Below are positions 39,635 through 47,823 of a stretch of 64,000 bases of DNA, one piece after another. The stretch comes from JADLHS01 sp039806955 (GTDB lineage: Bacteria > Verrucomicrobiota > Verrucomicrobiia > Limisphaerales > JADLHS01). The DNA lies in assembly GCA_039806955.1 (NCBI GenBank), contig JBDHQI010000008.1, positions 1-64,000 of the forward strand, given 5' to 3'. Each line of letters begins with the position of its first letter. The first letter of the stretch is position 1. A program made the position numbers and the translations under genes. A model generated the notes under the pieces. It searched no databases, was not told the origin of the DNA, and was given only the letters and a program-made list of their open reading frames with translations.

Positions 39635-40843
39635 GTGTCAGCGTTCGATCAAGAACTCAAAGCGCGACTGGACGCGATTCGCGAACAAGGATTGTATCGC
39701 GAATTGCGGCGTGTGGATTCGCCGCAGGGACCGCGCATCAAGATCGGCGGACGCACGTTGCTGAATTTTTCCTCCAACGATTACCTCGGCCTCGCCAATC
39801 ATCCCGCTCTCAAGGAAGCCGCTACCAAAGCCACGGAAAAATTCGGCGCGGGCGCGGGCGCATCGCGGCTGATCTGCGGCTCGCTCGCGCCATTTCATGA
39901 ACTGGAGGAAACCCTCGCCACCTTCAAAGGCACGGAGGCCGCGCTGACTTTTTCCACTGGCTACGCCACCGCCGTCGGCACCATCACCGCGCTGCTCGGC
40001 AAAGACGACATCATCATCGTGGACAAACTCGTTCACGCTTGCATTGTGGACGCCGCCAAACTCAGCGGCGCGAAACTCCGCGTCTTCGCCCACAATGACC
40101 TGAACGGTTTGGAAGACATTTTGAAGTGGGCAAACCAACGCGAATTGACAGGCGGCAAGCGGCAAGCGACAATTCTCGTCGTCACGGAGAGCATCTTCAG
40201 CATGGACGGCGATGCGGCGCCGCTGAAAGAAATGGTCGCGCTCAAGGAAAAATACGGCGCGTGGCTTATGGTGGACGAAGCGCACGCCACCGGGCTTTAC
40301 GGCCCAAATCGGCGTGGCGTGGCGGAAGAGCTTGGCGTGAGTGAGCAGATCGAAATCCAAATGGGCACGCTCGGCAAAGCGTTGGGCGCGAGCGGCGGTT
40401 ACATCTGCGGCTGCCGGGCGCTGGTGGATTTCCTCGTCAATCGCGCCCGCAGCTTTATCTTCAGCACCGCCCCCGTTCCCGCCGCCGCCGCCGCCGCGAT
40501 GGCGGGAATAAAACTGCTTCAATCCACCGACGGAAAGAAACTCAGCGAACAACTTTGGACGCGTGTGGCTGAGTTCAAATCGGAAAGCATCAGCGCCATC
40601 ATTCCGATCATTCTCGGCGATGCAGCAACGGCGGTGAACGCGGCCCAGGCGCTGCGGGAACGCGGGTTCTTCGTTCCAGCCATTCGCTATCCAACCGTCG
40701 CCCGTGGCGCGGCGCGACTGCGCGTCACCGTGACGGCCGCTCACACGACGGCGCAAATCCATGCCCTGAGCCAGGCGTTGCTCGCACTTTCACCTCATCC
40801 TTTGGAATTTCAACATGCCTCCCGCCCCGCTGGTTCAACTTGA
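39635..40843 (+). CDS. bioF: 8-amino-7-oxononanoate synthase
   Basis: PLP enzyme condensing pimeloyl thioester with alanine in biotin synthesis. The GTG start gives 402 residues: NFSSNDYLGLANHP near 45, FGAGAGASRLICGS, VVTESIFSMDGDAAPL near 188, MVDEAHATGLYG near 213, and TLGKALGASGGYICG with the PLP Lys near 247. A short, low-complexity stretch at about residues 173-180 is encoded by a 7-bp tandem repeat. It overlaps bioA by 29 nt, so the two are co-translated. Confidence 0.93.
   Translation: MSAFDQELKARLDAIREQGLYRELRRVDSPQGPRIKIGGRTLLNFSSNDYLGLANHPALKEAATKATEKFGAGAGASRLICGSLAPFHELEETLATFKGTEAALTFSTGYATAVGTITALLGKDDIIIVDKLVHACIVDAAKLSGAKLRVFAHNDLNGLEDILKWANQRELTGGKRQATILVVTESIFSMDGDAAPLKEMVALKEKYGAWLMVDEAHATGLYGPNRRGVAEELGVSEQIEIQMGTLGKALGASGGYICGCRALVDFLVNRARSFIFSTAPVPAAAAAAMAGIKLLQSTDGKKLSEQLWTRVAEFKSESISAIIPIILGDAATAVNAAQALRERGFFVPAIRYPTVARGAARLRVTVTAAHTTAQIHALSQALLALSPHPLEFQHASRPAGST
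40152..40172 (+). repeat. 7-bp tandem repeat island inside bioF
   Basis: Three units of GCGGCAA (the last is GCGACAA), 21 bp in all. The length is a multiple of three, so the reading frame is preserved. It encodes a Gly/Lys/Arg/Gln-rich patch in a loop before the strand ATILVV. Confidence 0.75.
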
Positions 40844-42299
40844 TCGCGCTCACGTCTGGCATCCCTTCACGCAGATGCGTGACTGGCTGCAGCGCGAGCC
40901 AATCCTCATTACTGCCGCCAAAGGCGCGACACTTTACGACCTGCACGGTAAAGCTTATCTCGACGCCAACGCTTCCATCTGGACGAATCTGCACGGCCAT
41001 CGGCATCCGAAAATCAATGCGGCGATCATTCGGCAACTGAATAAAATCGCGCACAGCTCCGCCCTGGGCTTCGCCAATGAACCGGCAAGCTTGCTGGCGG
41101 CGGAGTTGGTGAAGGAAGCGAACCAGATTTACGATTTGCGATTTACGATTTACGACCCGAAGGGCAAAGCGGCGCGTAATTCTGAAATCGCAAATCGTAA
41201 ATTGGAAAAGATTTTTTTCAGCGATGACGGCTCCACCGCCCTCGAAGTCGCGCTCAAACTCGCTTACGAATTCACCCGGCGCACCCGCAGCCCAAAAACC
41301 AAGCCGCGCTTCCTCTCCCTCGATGGCGCGTATCACGGCGACACCGTCGGGGCCGTTTCGCTCGGACACATTGATCTCTTTCACAAAACCTACGGCGGTC
41401 TGCTGTTTCCGACGGATCAAGTAATGGCGCCGGCCTGTTATCGCTGTCGCTTCAACCAAGCCAAACCGCAACGCGCAGACGCGCGCACTTATCGGAAGTG
41501 CAACTGGGAATGTGTCACCCAGGTGGAACGGAAATTCGTCGCCTCAAAAAAACGTGGTAACCCGTATGCCGCCTTCGTTTTTGAACCGCTGATGCAAGGT
41601 GCCGCCGGCATGATTCCACAACCCATCGGCTGGTTACGGCGCGTGGCGGAAATCGCTCGCGCGCATGACGCGCTGCTCATTGCGGATGAAGTGATGACGG
41701 GGTTCGGGAGAACGGGTGTCCAAAGTCCAAAGTCTAAAGTCCAAAGTTTGTTTGCCTCGCATCACGAGGGCGTTCAACCGGACTTCCTTTGTCTCGCCAA
41801 GGGACTCACCGGCGGTTATCTGCCGATGGCGGCCACGTTGACCACGCAGCCAGTTTTCAACGCCTTTCTTGGCGAGTATCACGAGTTCAAATCCTTTTTT
41901 CACGGACACAGTTTCACCGGCAACCAACTGGGAGCGAGCGCGGCGTTGGCCAGTTTGGAACTCTTGCGGCAGCCGGCTTCCCGCCAAGCCCGCAAGCGAC
42001 TGGAACAGGCGTTTGCCACCGAACTGGAAACGCTCTGGTCGCTGCCGCAAGTCGGAGATGTTCGGCGCGTCGGTCTGATTGCGGGAGTCGAATTGGTGAA
42101 AAACTGGCGGACGCGCGCGCCCTATCCGCTATTCGATCAGGCTGGCATCCGCGTTTGCGAAGCCATGGCGCAACGTGGCGTTCTGACCCGACCCGTGGGA
42201 AATGTCATTGTGTTGATGCCGCCCTACTGCACGACCGCTGCGCAGATCAGACGCATGATTGCGGTACTGCACGAAGCCATCGCCGAAACGCTGCGATAG
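40815..42299 (+). CDS. bioA: Adenosylmethionine-8-amino-7-oxononanoate aminotransferase
   Basis: PLP aminotransferase converting KAPA to DAPA in biotin synthesis. The 494-residue product is longer than the usual ~430-450. Conserved blocks: HVWHPFTQM near 14, GSTALEVALKLAYE, DGAYHGDTVGAVSLGH, FEPLMQGAAGM, LLIADEVMTGFGRTG near 290, and CLAKGLTGGYLPMA with the PLP Lys near 326. Two family-atypical insertions, at about residues 105-130 and 302-311, coincide with 7-bp repeat islands and account for most of the extra length. Confidence 0.93.
   Translation: MPPAPLVQLDRAHVWHPFTQMRDWLQREPILITAAKGATLYDLHGKAYLDANASIWTNLHGHRHPKINAAIIRQLNKIAHSSALGFANEPASLLAAELVKEANQIYDLRFTIYDPKGKAARNSEIANRKLEKIFFSDDGSTALEVALKLAYEFTRRTRSPKTKPRFLSLDGAYHGDTVGAVSLGHIDLFHKTYGGLLFPTDQVMAPACYRCRFNQAKPQRADARTYRKCNWECVTQVERKFVASKKRGNPYAAFVFEPLMQGAAGMIPQPIGWLRRVAEIARAHDALLIADEVMTGFGRTGVQSPKSKVQSLFASHHEGVQPDFLCLAKGLTGGYLPMAATLTTQPVFNAFLGEYHEFKSFFHGHSFTGNQLGASAALASLELLRQPASRQARKRLEQAFATELETLWSLPQVGDVRRVGLIAGVELVKNWRTRAPYPLFDQAGIRVCEAMAQRGVLTRPVGNVIVLMPPYCTTAAQIRRMIAVLHEAIAETLR
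41127..41202 (+). repeat. 7-bp repeat array with inverted arms inside bioA
   Basis: Four units of ATTTACG (second unit ATTTGCG) run from 41127 to 41154. An 18-bp perfect inverted copy of 41127-41144 lies at 41185-41202, so the insert can fold as a hairpin. It is in frame and encodes about 25 residues not normally present in BioA. Confidence 0.8.
41718..41747 (+). repeat. 7-bp tandem repeat island inside bioA
   Basis: Four units of GTCCAAA (third unit GTCTAAA) and a partial fifth GT, 30 bp. It is in frame and encodes a VQSPKSKVQS-like loop directly after the conserved FGRTG motif. Confidence 0.8.
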
Positions 42300-42395
42300 C
42301 CAATGGCCACGGAACGTCACGAGCCTTTACTCCGGAGTACCCCCGCTCATTAGATGGATAAGCGCGAGCCAGTTCGGCATTTTCTTGACGCGCTG

Positions 42396-42430
42396 GTTAG
42401 CGGGCTTGGCTTCCAAGCTACACTGCTAAC
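42396..42430. other. Nested inverted repeat between convergent genes
   Basis: GTTAGC/GCTAAC as outer arms and GCTTGG/CCAAGC as an inner stem with a 3-base loop lie between the ends of bioA and the esterase gene. No T-run follows in either direction, so I do not call it a terminator. It may still limit read-through. Confidence 0.4.
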
Positions 42431-43169
42431 GCAGGATTTCTTCCAGTTGCGGTTCGATGGCTTGCGCCCAGATGGTGTAGCCCTTCTCCGTCAGGTGCAG
42501 AAAATCCGGCATGATTTCCTTGGAAAGCGAGCCGTCCGCTTCAATCAATTGCGAGCCAAAATCCACATAACGAATCATGTTGACGTCCGCCAGTTTGGCC
42601 AGCGCTTGATTTACTTGCAGCAATTTGCCGCGTTGATGGTTGAACGTCTGGCCGCGCGGGAAAATCCCCAGCAGCACCAGCTTGGTATTCGGCAGGCGGC
42701 CGCGGATTTCCTTCACGATGGTGGCCACGCCTTCCAAAATCTGCGACGCCGAGTATTGCTCGGTGCCGTCCTTGTTGTTGTTGGAGTTGTTCGTTCCAAT
42801 CATCAGCACCGCCGCTTTGGGCTGCACGCCATCCAGTTGCCCGTGGGCGAAGCGCCACAGCACATGCTCGGTACGATCGCCACTGACGCCAAAATTCAAG
42901 CACCGGCGCGCCCCATAAAAGCGCTCCCAAACCGCCTTGCCGGCCCCCTCCCAGCCCTGAGTAATGGAATCGCCGATGAACACCACGTCGCATGGGCCGG
43001 GATTATCCTTGGCGCGTTGAATTACCTGGGCTTGACGATTCGTAATGCTGCCGGTGCGTGACACGGGCACGATGGCTGGATTGACCGAATCACCGGGAGC
43101 GGTCCAACCGGAAGTCGGCGCGGAAGCAATAAGTGCGATCAGAGCAACGAGTGGGAATATCTTTTTCAT
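42426..43169 (-). CDS. Secreted GDSL/SGNH esterase (PAF-acetylhydrolase-like)
   Basis: A 247-residue exported hydrolase. The signal peptide is MKKIFPLVALIALIASAPTS. SGNH blocks: VVFIGDSITQGW with the catalytic Ser near residue 70, FGVSGDRTEHVLWR with the oxyanion Gly, MIGTNNSNNN with the Asn, and MPDFLHLTEKGY with the Asp/His pair near the end. Substrate probably an acetyl ester on a sugar or lipid. The start at 43169 is chosen because residues upstream are not conserved in character. Confidence 0.88.
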   Translation of the reverse strand: MKKIFPLVALIALIASAPTSGWTAPGDSVNPAIVPVSRTGSITNRQAQVIQRAKDNPGPCDVVFIGDSITQGWEGAGKAVWERFYGARRCLNFGVSGDRTEHVLWRFAHGQLDGVQPKAAVLMIGTNNSNNNKDGTEQYSASQILEGVATIVKEIRGRLPNTKLVLLGIFPRGQTFNHQRGKLLQVNQALAKLADVNMIRYVDFGSQLIEADGSLSKEIMPDFLHLTEKGYTIWAQAIEPQLEEILR

Positions 43170-43479
43170 TTGGCGAAACTCAGAATGCCGGGAGTCAGGC
43201 CGTGCTGTCAATGCGCGGAATCTGCTTTGGAAAACTGCGGAAAATTTTCGCACTATTGGTGATCCCGCCAATGCCCGCCCCCTGATAATAGTCCGGCGCT
43301 TTGGCGCCGGGTAAAGCGTCAATAAACCAACCCAGACCCGTCGGGACGAAGAAAATCCCTTTCGCTCCTGGCAGGGCTTTGACAATTTGCAAACGAACAG
43401 TCCCGCCATAAAGGGCTGTCAACATTGTTCATCTAACGGATCGAGCTTTTCGCTCCAAACTTCATTATTCGCCGCTGCG
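43170..43479 (-). other. Intergenic, repeat-like sequence
   Basis: No gene I can firmly support. A hairpin CCGGCGC/GCGCCGG with a four-base loop lies at 43293-43310. The minus strand is open over 43195-43425, but the encoded peptide looks like translated repeat DNA, with a PGAK phrase occurring twice. It may be a dispersed palindromic repeat. Confidence 0.4.
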
Positions 43480-46128
43480 TCAATGCCCACCGCCTTGATG
43501 TTCCTGAATATACTCCTGCTTCAGCCCCAGCTTTTCCGGCGCGTGCAGCACCAGCATCTTTTTGCACACATCGCTCGACACGTCTCGCCGGGTAACCCGG
43601 CTTAGCCCCAGCATCAACAAAATCGCCAACGGCACGGTCCAGATGGCGGGTTGTTCGCACAGAATCCGCAACAGCGGATGTTGCGCCCAGAAATCGTTCA
43701 TGGGTGCAAACCCGGCAAAAAGTTTCCCCATCGGCCCCGGGTCCGAGGCTAGGTTGCTCAGATTGGTCAAGGTGACTGCAATGAGCGCGCAGATGCCACC
43801 GGATAACATCCCCACCGCCGCGCCTTTCATCGTCATGCCGCGCCACCAGACGCTCATGAACAATAGCGGAAAATAACTGGCAGCGGCGATGGCAAACGCC
43901 TGTCCCACCATGAAATTGATTTCCAGCGGCTCCACCAGACTGCCCAGCAAAATGGAAACCAAGCCGATCAAAACCGAGGCGATCTTGAACATTCGCATCC
44001 GTTGCTCGGGTGTGGATTTAGGTTTCAACATGCGTCCATACACATCGTGTGCCAACGCGCCGGTCATGCTGACGAGCAATCCGCTGAACGTGCTCATGAA
44101 CGCCGCGAACGCACCGGCGCAAGTCACGCCGCTGAGGATCGAACCAAGCGGCGCGTATTTCTCGTTCAGCAGGCGCGGGAGTTCGAGGACGATCTTGTCC
44201 GTGCCTTTCGCGCCGATGCCGGAATAAAGCTCGGGAAACAGGTTGCGGCCCATCACGCCGAACACGGGCGGGAAGACGTAGAAGATGCCGATGAGAATCA
44301 TCACCCACATGGTGGTGCGCTTGGCGGCCACGCCGTCGGGGTTGGTGTAGAAGCGCACGAGGATGTGCGGCAAGCCCGCTGTGCCGCAGACCAGCGCGAT
44401 GATCAGCGAGTAGGTGTAGAGCAGAGAATAGGGCTTCGGATCCAGCGGGACTATTTTGGAAACCCGCTTTGCCTCTTGAAGCGCACAAACTTTGAAGAAG
44501 TTGCTGGTCGAGCGAATAATCGTGAATCCGTTCGTCGCCAATTCCTTCTCGAATGTTCGCATGAAAACGCGGTCCTCAACACGAGCCGGTAACGGCAAAT
44601 TCAATTTTTTCTGAAGCACCGAGGGCGAAAAGCGGACCTCGTATTCCTGCTGACCCGACAGGGATCGGTCGTTCTGAATCACGGCCGCGGCATATTCACC
44701 TGCCAATGCCACGATGGATTGTTCAGCATTTGTGTTAATCCTCGAATGAGTATATTTGAACCCCTTGAGGAATCCGATGAATTCATTTCCCCGGATGACC
44801 GTGAAATATCCGGTTGCCTTTCCGACAAGCTCGCCATCGTAATCAAGCGATTCAATAGTTCTGGGTTTCGCGGCTTTGGCGGCTTTGGTCGTGAGCGGGC
44901 CGAAGGGAGAAAGCCAGGTGGCATCGGCTGGGGCCTTTTCAGGAAGCGGTTTTCTCAGCGCTGATGGTCCTGACTCTGATTCCAGAGCTACCAGAACCGC
45001 AGCCTCCTGACTCTTCGGAACTGCTAAAACATCGCCGTCACTGTCGAGCAGGCTCACTTCCTTGCTGGCAAGGAAAGACCGCAATTGCGCGGCGGCGCCG
45101 AGGCGATTGGTTTGATCCACTGTCAGGTTACCCAACATCCGAGTCAGACCAAGGTTCGTATGCGCCACGATACGGCGGCCTTCGTGTTCAGCTAACTCCA
45201 TCAACACCGAAATTAACTTTGCATCCCCAATGTTGCGCAAGGACTGACCTCTGCCGGCGAGTTCCTTGATCCGCTGCTCGACTTGGGCGACTGAGTTTGG
45301 CGGCTCAATCGTTACCCAGCCATCCACGACTGGAAGCGTAATACTGGTGCTGATAGCAATGGAACCGTTCGCCGCTTTTGATTTTCCGGGCAGGGCGAAG
45401 GGTTCAACATTCATCCCGGCGCTCGGCACGTTCGTTGAAAGTTGGATGTTGGAGGTTGGAGGTTGAACGTTTCCATTCGCCCCCAGTTGCTTCCCATAAT
45501 GCCCATACACCGCCATGAGCACGAAGATGGGCACGGAGATGGCGAACATCTTGGCCCAGTATTGGAAGGCTTGCACCAGCGTGATGCCTTTCATGCCGCC
45601 GAGCGCGACGTTGAGCGTGATGACCGCGCCCACCAGCACCACGCCCGCCCAATACGGCAGGCCCGGGAAGATGTAGGCCAGCGTCGTCCCGGCGCCTTTC
45701 ATCTGCGGCATCGTGTAGAAGAACCCGATGAACAGCACGAACACGACGGCGATCTTGCGGAACAACGGCGAGTCGAACCGACCTTCGGCAAAATCGGGAA
45801 TCGTGTACGCCCCGAAGCGTCGCAGCGGCCCGGCGATGAACAGCAGCAGAAACAGGTAGCCGCACGCGTAACACACCGGATACCACAGCGCGTCGTAACC
45901 GCTCGACATCACCATGCCCGCGATACCCATGAAGCTGGCGGCGCTGAGGTATTCGCCGGAGATGGCGCTGGCGTTCCAGCCCACGCTCACACTGCGGCCC
46001 GCCACGAAGAAATCACTGGCGGTGCGGGCTTGCTTCGCCGCCCAGAAACCCATCCAAATCGTCACGACAACCGTGACGGCACTGAAGGCTAATATCCATC
46101 CATCTACGGCAGCGAGTATTGGTTGCAT
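43480..46128 (-). CDS. Sodium:solute symporter, acetate-type, with large insertion
   Basis: Na+-coupled transporter of the ActP/MctC branch, here 882 residues against about 550 normally. The membrane core is intact: SDFFVAGRSVSVGWNASAIS near residue 38, GAYTIPDFAEGRFDSP near 106, and LYTYSLIIALVCGTAGLPHI near 570. Also present are FMSTFSGLLVSMTGALAHD and LEINFMVGQAFAIAAASYF. Residues about 220-565 form an extra, mostly hydrophilic segment in the loop where ActP-type proteins go directly into the next helix. A 7-bp repeat island marks its N-terminal edge. A DUF485 gene lies upstream, as in actP operons. Substrate could be acetate, pyruvate or a related acid. Confidence 0.87.
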   Translation of the reverse strand: MQPILAAVDGWILAFSAVTVVVTIWMGFWAAKQARTASDFFVAGRSVSVGWNASAISGEYLSAASFMGIAGMVMSSGYDALWYPVCYACGYLFLLLFIAGPLRRFGAYTIPDFAEGRFDSPLFRKIAVVFVLFIGFFYTMPQMKGAGTTLAYIFPGLPYWAGVVLVGAVITLNVALGGMKGITLVQAFQYWAKMFAISVPIFVLMAVYGHYGKQLGANGNVQPPTSNIQLSTNVPSAGMNVEPFALPGKSKAANGSIAISTSITLPVVDGWVTIEPPNSVAQVEQRIKELAGRGQSLRNIGDAKLISVLMELAEHEGRRIVAHTNLGLTRMLGNLTVDQTNRLGAAAQLRSFLASKEVSLLDSDGDVLAVPKSQEAAVLVALESESGPSALRKPLPEKAPADATWLSPFGPLTTKAAKAAKPRTIESLDYDGELVGKATGYFTVIRGNEFIGFLKGFKYTHSRINTNAEQSIVALAGEYAAAVIQNDRSLSGQQEYEVRFSPSVLQKKLNLPLPARVEDRVFMRTFEKELATNGFTIIRSTSNFFKVCALQEAKRVSKIVPLDPKPYSLLYTYSLIIALVCGTAGLPHILVRFYTNPDGVAAKRTTMWVMILIGIFYVFPPVFGVMGRNLFPELYSGIGAKGTDKIVLELPRLLNEKYAPLGSILSGVTCAGAFAAFMSTFSGLLVSMTGALAHDVYGRMLKPKSTPEQRMRMFKIASVLIGLVSILLGSLVEPLEINFMVGQAFAIAAASYFPLLFMSVWWRGMTMKGAAVGMLSGGICALIAVTLTNLSNLASDPGPMGKLFAGFAPMNDFWAQHPLLRILCEQPAIWTVPLAILLMLGLSRVTRRDVSSDVCKKMLVLHAPEKLGLKQEYIQEHQGGGH
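45434..45468 (-). repeat. 7-bp tandem repeat island inside symporter gene
   Basis: Five units of a GTTGGAG-type heptamer on the plus strand (GTTGAAA, GTTGGAT, GTTGGAG twice, GTTGAAC). On the coding strand it is read in frame as a VQPPTSNIQL-like peptide at residues 221-232, at the border of the symporter insertion. Confidence 0.75.
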
Positions 46129-46168
46129 TTTTGAAAAGGAGATAAGGGGATAAAGAGAAAAGGAGCTT

Positions 46169-46573
46169 TCAGTCTGGTCGGTTTTCGCGCAACAGCAGCC
46201 ACGGTTTGGGATTGGCCTGCATCTTTACGAGTTTTCCCAAGATGCGGTCGTAGGCGCGGTGCAATTCGCGCCCGTCTTTCGCGGAAAGGTAGTCGCAGCG
46301 GGCGGAATACTCGATCCACGTCTGGGTTTCCGCCGCTTCGTTTTCCGCGCCATTCAGTTTCTCACAAAAAGCGGCGTCATAACGGCGCCGCCGCCAGCCC
46401 TCGGAAATATGACTCGAAACGGAACGCGCCGACCGACGCACTTGATCGGTCAGCGAATACATTTCTTCGCGGGGAAACTGCTTGGAGAGTTCAAACAACC
46501 GCATGCCCGCCTCCATGGAAAGCTGATAGACCTCCAACTGCCAATGATGAGTGATTTTGCCGGAAGTCTTCAT
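46169..46573 (-). CDS. Four-helix-bundle protein (S23/IVP-like)
   Basis: A 134-residue helical protein of the four-helix-bundle family first known from 23S rRNA intervening sequences: WQLEVYQLSMEAGMRLFEL, then DQVRRSARSVSSHISEGW, then a variable middle, then the LGKLVKM helix. The ATG at 46573 overlaps the DUF485 stop (TGATG). It lies between the DUF485 and symporter genes, an unusual place. No role in transport is known; it may be a selfish or chaperone-like insertion. Confidence 0.83.
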   Translation of the reverse strand: MKTSGKITHHWQLEVYQLSMEAGMRLFELSKQFPREEMYSLTDQVRRSARSVSSHISEGWRRRRYDAAFCEKLNGAENEAAETQTWIEYSARCDYLSAKDGRELHRAYDRILGKLVKMQANPKPWLLLRENRPD

Positions 46574-46917
46574 CACGTGCGCCCCCTTTCTCCCCTGCCC
46601 CCTTTCTCCCGTTCAGCCGCAGCCACATCCGCAACTTCCTCCTCCTCCAACGCAATTGAGCGGCGGATGAAATAAAACGAAATGATCCACACGGCGGGAA
46701 AGAAACCGATGCCCAACAAAAACCAGCTCAGGGTGAAACCCAGGATGCGGGTGGCCATCAATTCCGGCGCCAGATAATTCGCCAGCGGCAAGCCGAGCAC
46801 GACCAGCAGAAAGGCCAGCGCGCAGGTGATGGAAAGTTTAAGTTGTTTACGCATCAGCGAACGCAAAAATGCTTCGCCATACACTTCGGATGTTTTTTCC
46901 GGAACTTGGGTTTGCAT
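46573..46917 (-). CDS. yjcH: DUF485 membrane protein (YjcH-like)
   Basis: Small inner-membrane protein of about 114 residues usually encoded upstream of ActP-type acetate symporters. Two hydrophobic helices (about residues 30-52 and 62-86) and FYFIRRSIALEEEEVADV follow a start at 46917 (MQTQVPEKTSEVYGEAFL). The charged tail AAEREKGGRGERGRT is encoded by a near-perfect 16-bp direct repeat (C/T-rich on the plus strand) and overlaps the next gene. It probably stabilises or assembles with the symporter. Confidence 0.85.
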   Translation of the reverse strand: MQTQVPEKTSEVYGEAFLRSLMRKQLKLSITCALAFLLVVLGLPLANYLAPELMATRILGFTLSWFLLGIGFFPAVWIISFYFIRRSIALEEEEVADVAAAEREKGGRGERGRT

Positions 46918-46982
46918 GAGCCGGGAAGGTTTTAACGAAGTGGCGGCCAAATTCCAAGCGGGAATCCACCCTCGCTCCCTTG

Positions 46983-47678
46983 TTAATCCATGCTTCTCGG
47001 GCGATTCTTGAGCAACAATTCCACGTAGGATAGATCGGTGGGTTGGGTGACTTTGGGATTGGGCGTCGGGCTGGTCACCAAGCGGACGGGTTGTCCGATG
47101 AGTTCGCAGGCAGTGGTATCGTCCGTGATTTGCAGTCCGCGCGCGCGAACTTCGGTCAGGGCGCGGCGGATCACCGGCACGCGAAAAGTTTGCGGCGTTT
47201 GCACCGCCCAGAGCCGGGAGCGATCCACGTTGCGACTGATGGTTAAACCGTCCACGCTTTCCTTGATGGTGTCAGTGACACGTTGTGCAGCGACGGCCGC
47301 GCCGACCTCACGCGCGGCAGTAATCGTGGCCCTCAACAACTCATCCGTGACGCAAGGGCGCGCGCCATCTTGAATGGCGACAATCTCCGCTTCGGACGAG
47401 AGCGCGGCCAATCCGTTCCAGACGGAATCCTGTCGCTCCGCGCCGCCGACCACCAAGCGATGCGGTTTGGTGAAGTGAAATCGTTCGGCGAGTTCCAAAA
47501 ACGCCGGCTCTCGTCCCGCCCGAATCACGAGGACGATTTCATCAAAATCGGGTGCATCGTTGAAGCGTTGCCACGTGTGCGCAATCACTGGGCGGCCCGC
47601 GACCTCGAGGAAAAGCTTATCCACTCCCGCGCCCATGCGCGTACCCTGTCCGGCGGCAACAATCAACGCACTATTCAT
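46983..47678 (-). CDS. ispD: 2-C-methyl-D-erythritol 4-phosphate cytidylyltransferase
   Basis: Third step of the MEP isoprenoid pathway, making CDP-methylerythritol. The 231-residue protein has the nucleotidyl-transfer loop ALIVAAGQGTRMGAGVDKLF at residues 4-23, IVAIQDGARPCVTDELL near 100, LWAVQTPQTFRV near 157, and DDTTACELIG with the substrate-binding region near 190. It is divergent from lysC over 145 bp. No ispF fusion or neighbour. Confidence 0.94.
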   Translation of the reverse strand: MNSALIVAAGQGTRMGAGVDKLFLEVAGRPVIAHTWQRFNDAPDFDEIVLVIRAGREPAFLELAERFHFTKPHRLVVGGAERQDSVWNGLAALSSEAEIVAIQDGARPCVTDELLRATITAAREVGAAVAAQRVTDTIKESVDGLTISRNVDRSRLWAVQTPQTFRVPVIRRALTEVRARGLQITDDTTACELIGQPVRLVTSPTPNPKVTQPTDLSYVELLLKNRPRSMD

Positions 47679-47823
47679 GGCGTCAGATTAACGAGCCAAC
47701 ACGATCAGCCAAAGGGCAAACCGCGCCGCAAACTCCTCTCTTTTCAAATAGCCACCTTTTGCTACGCTCCTGCTCCCTTGGGGAGGTGGCGCGCCCGCAA
47801 TCTGGCCGGACCTTTCCGAACCT

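Noticed and set aside
41127..41747. Repeats in bioA considered as a CRISPR array
   Set aside because: Units are 7 bp, contiguous and without spacers; no cas genes nearby.
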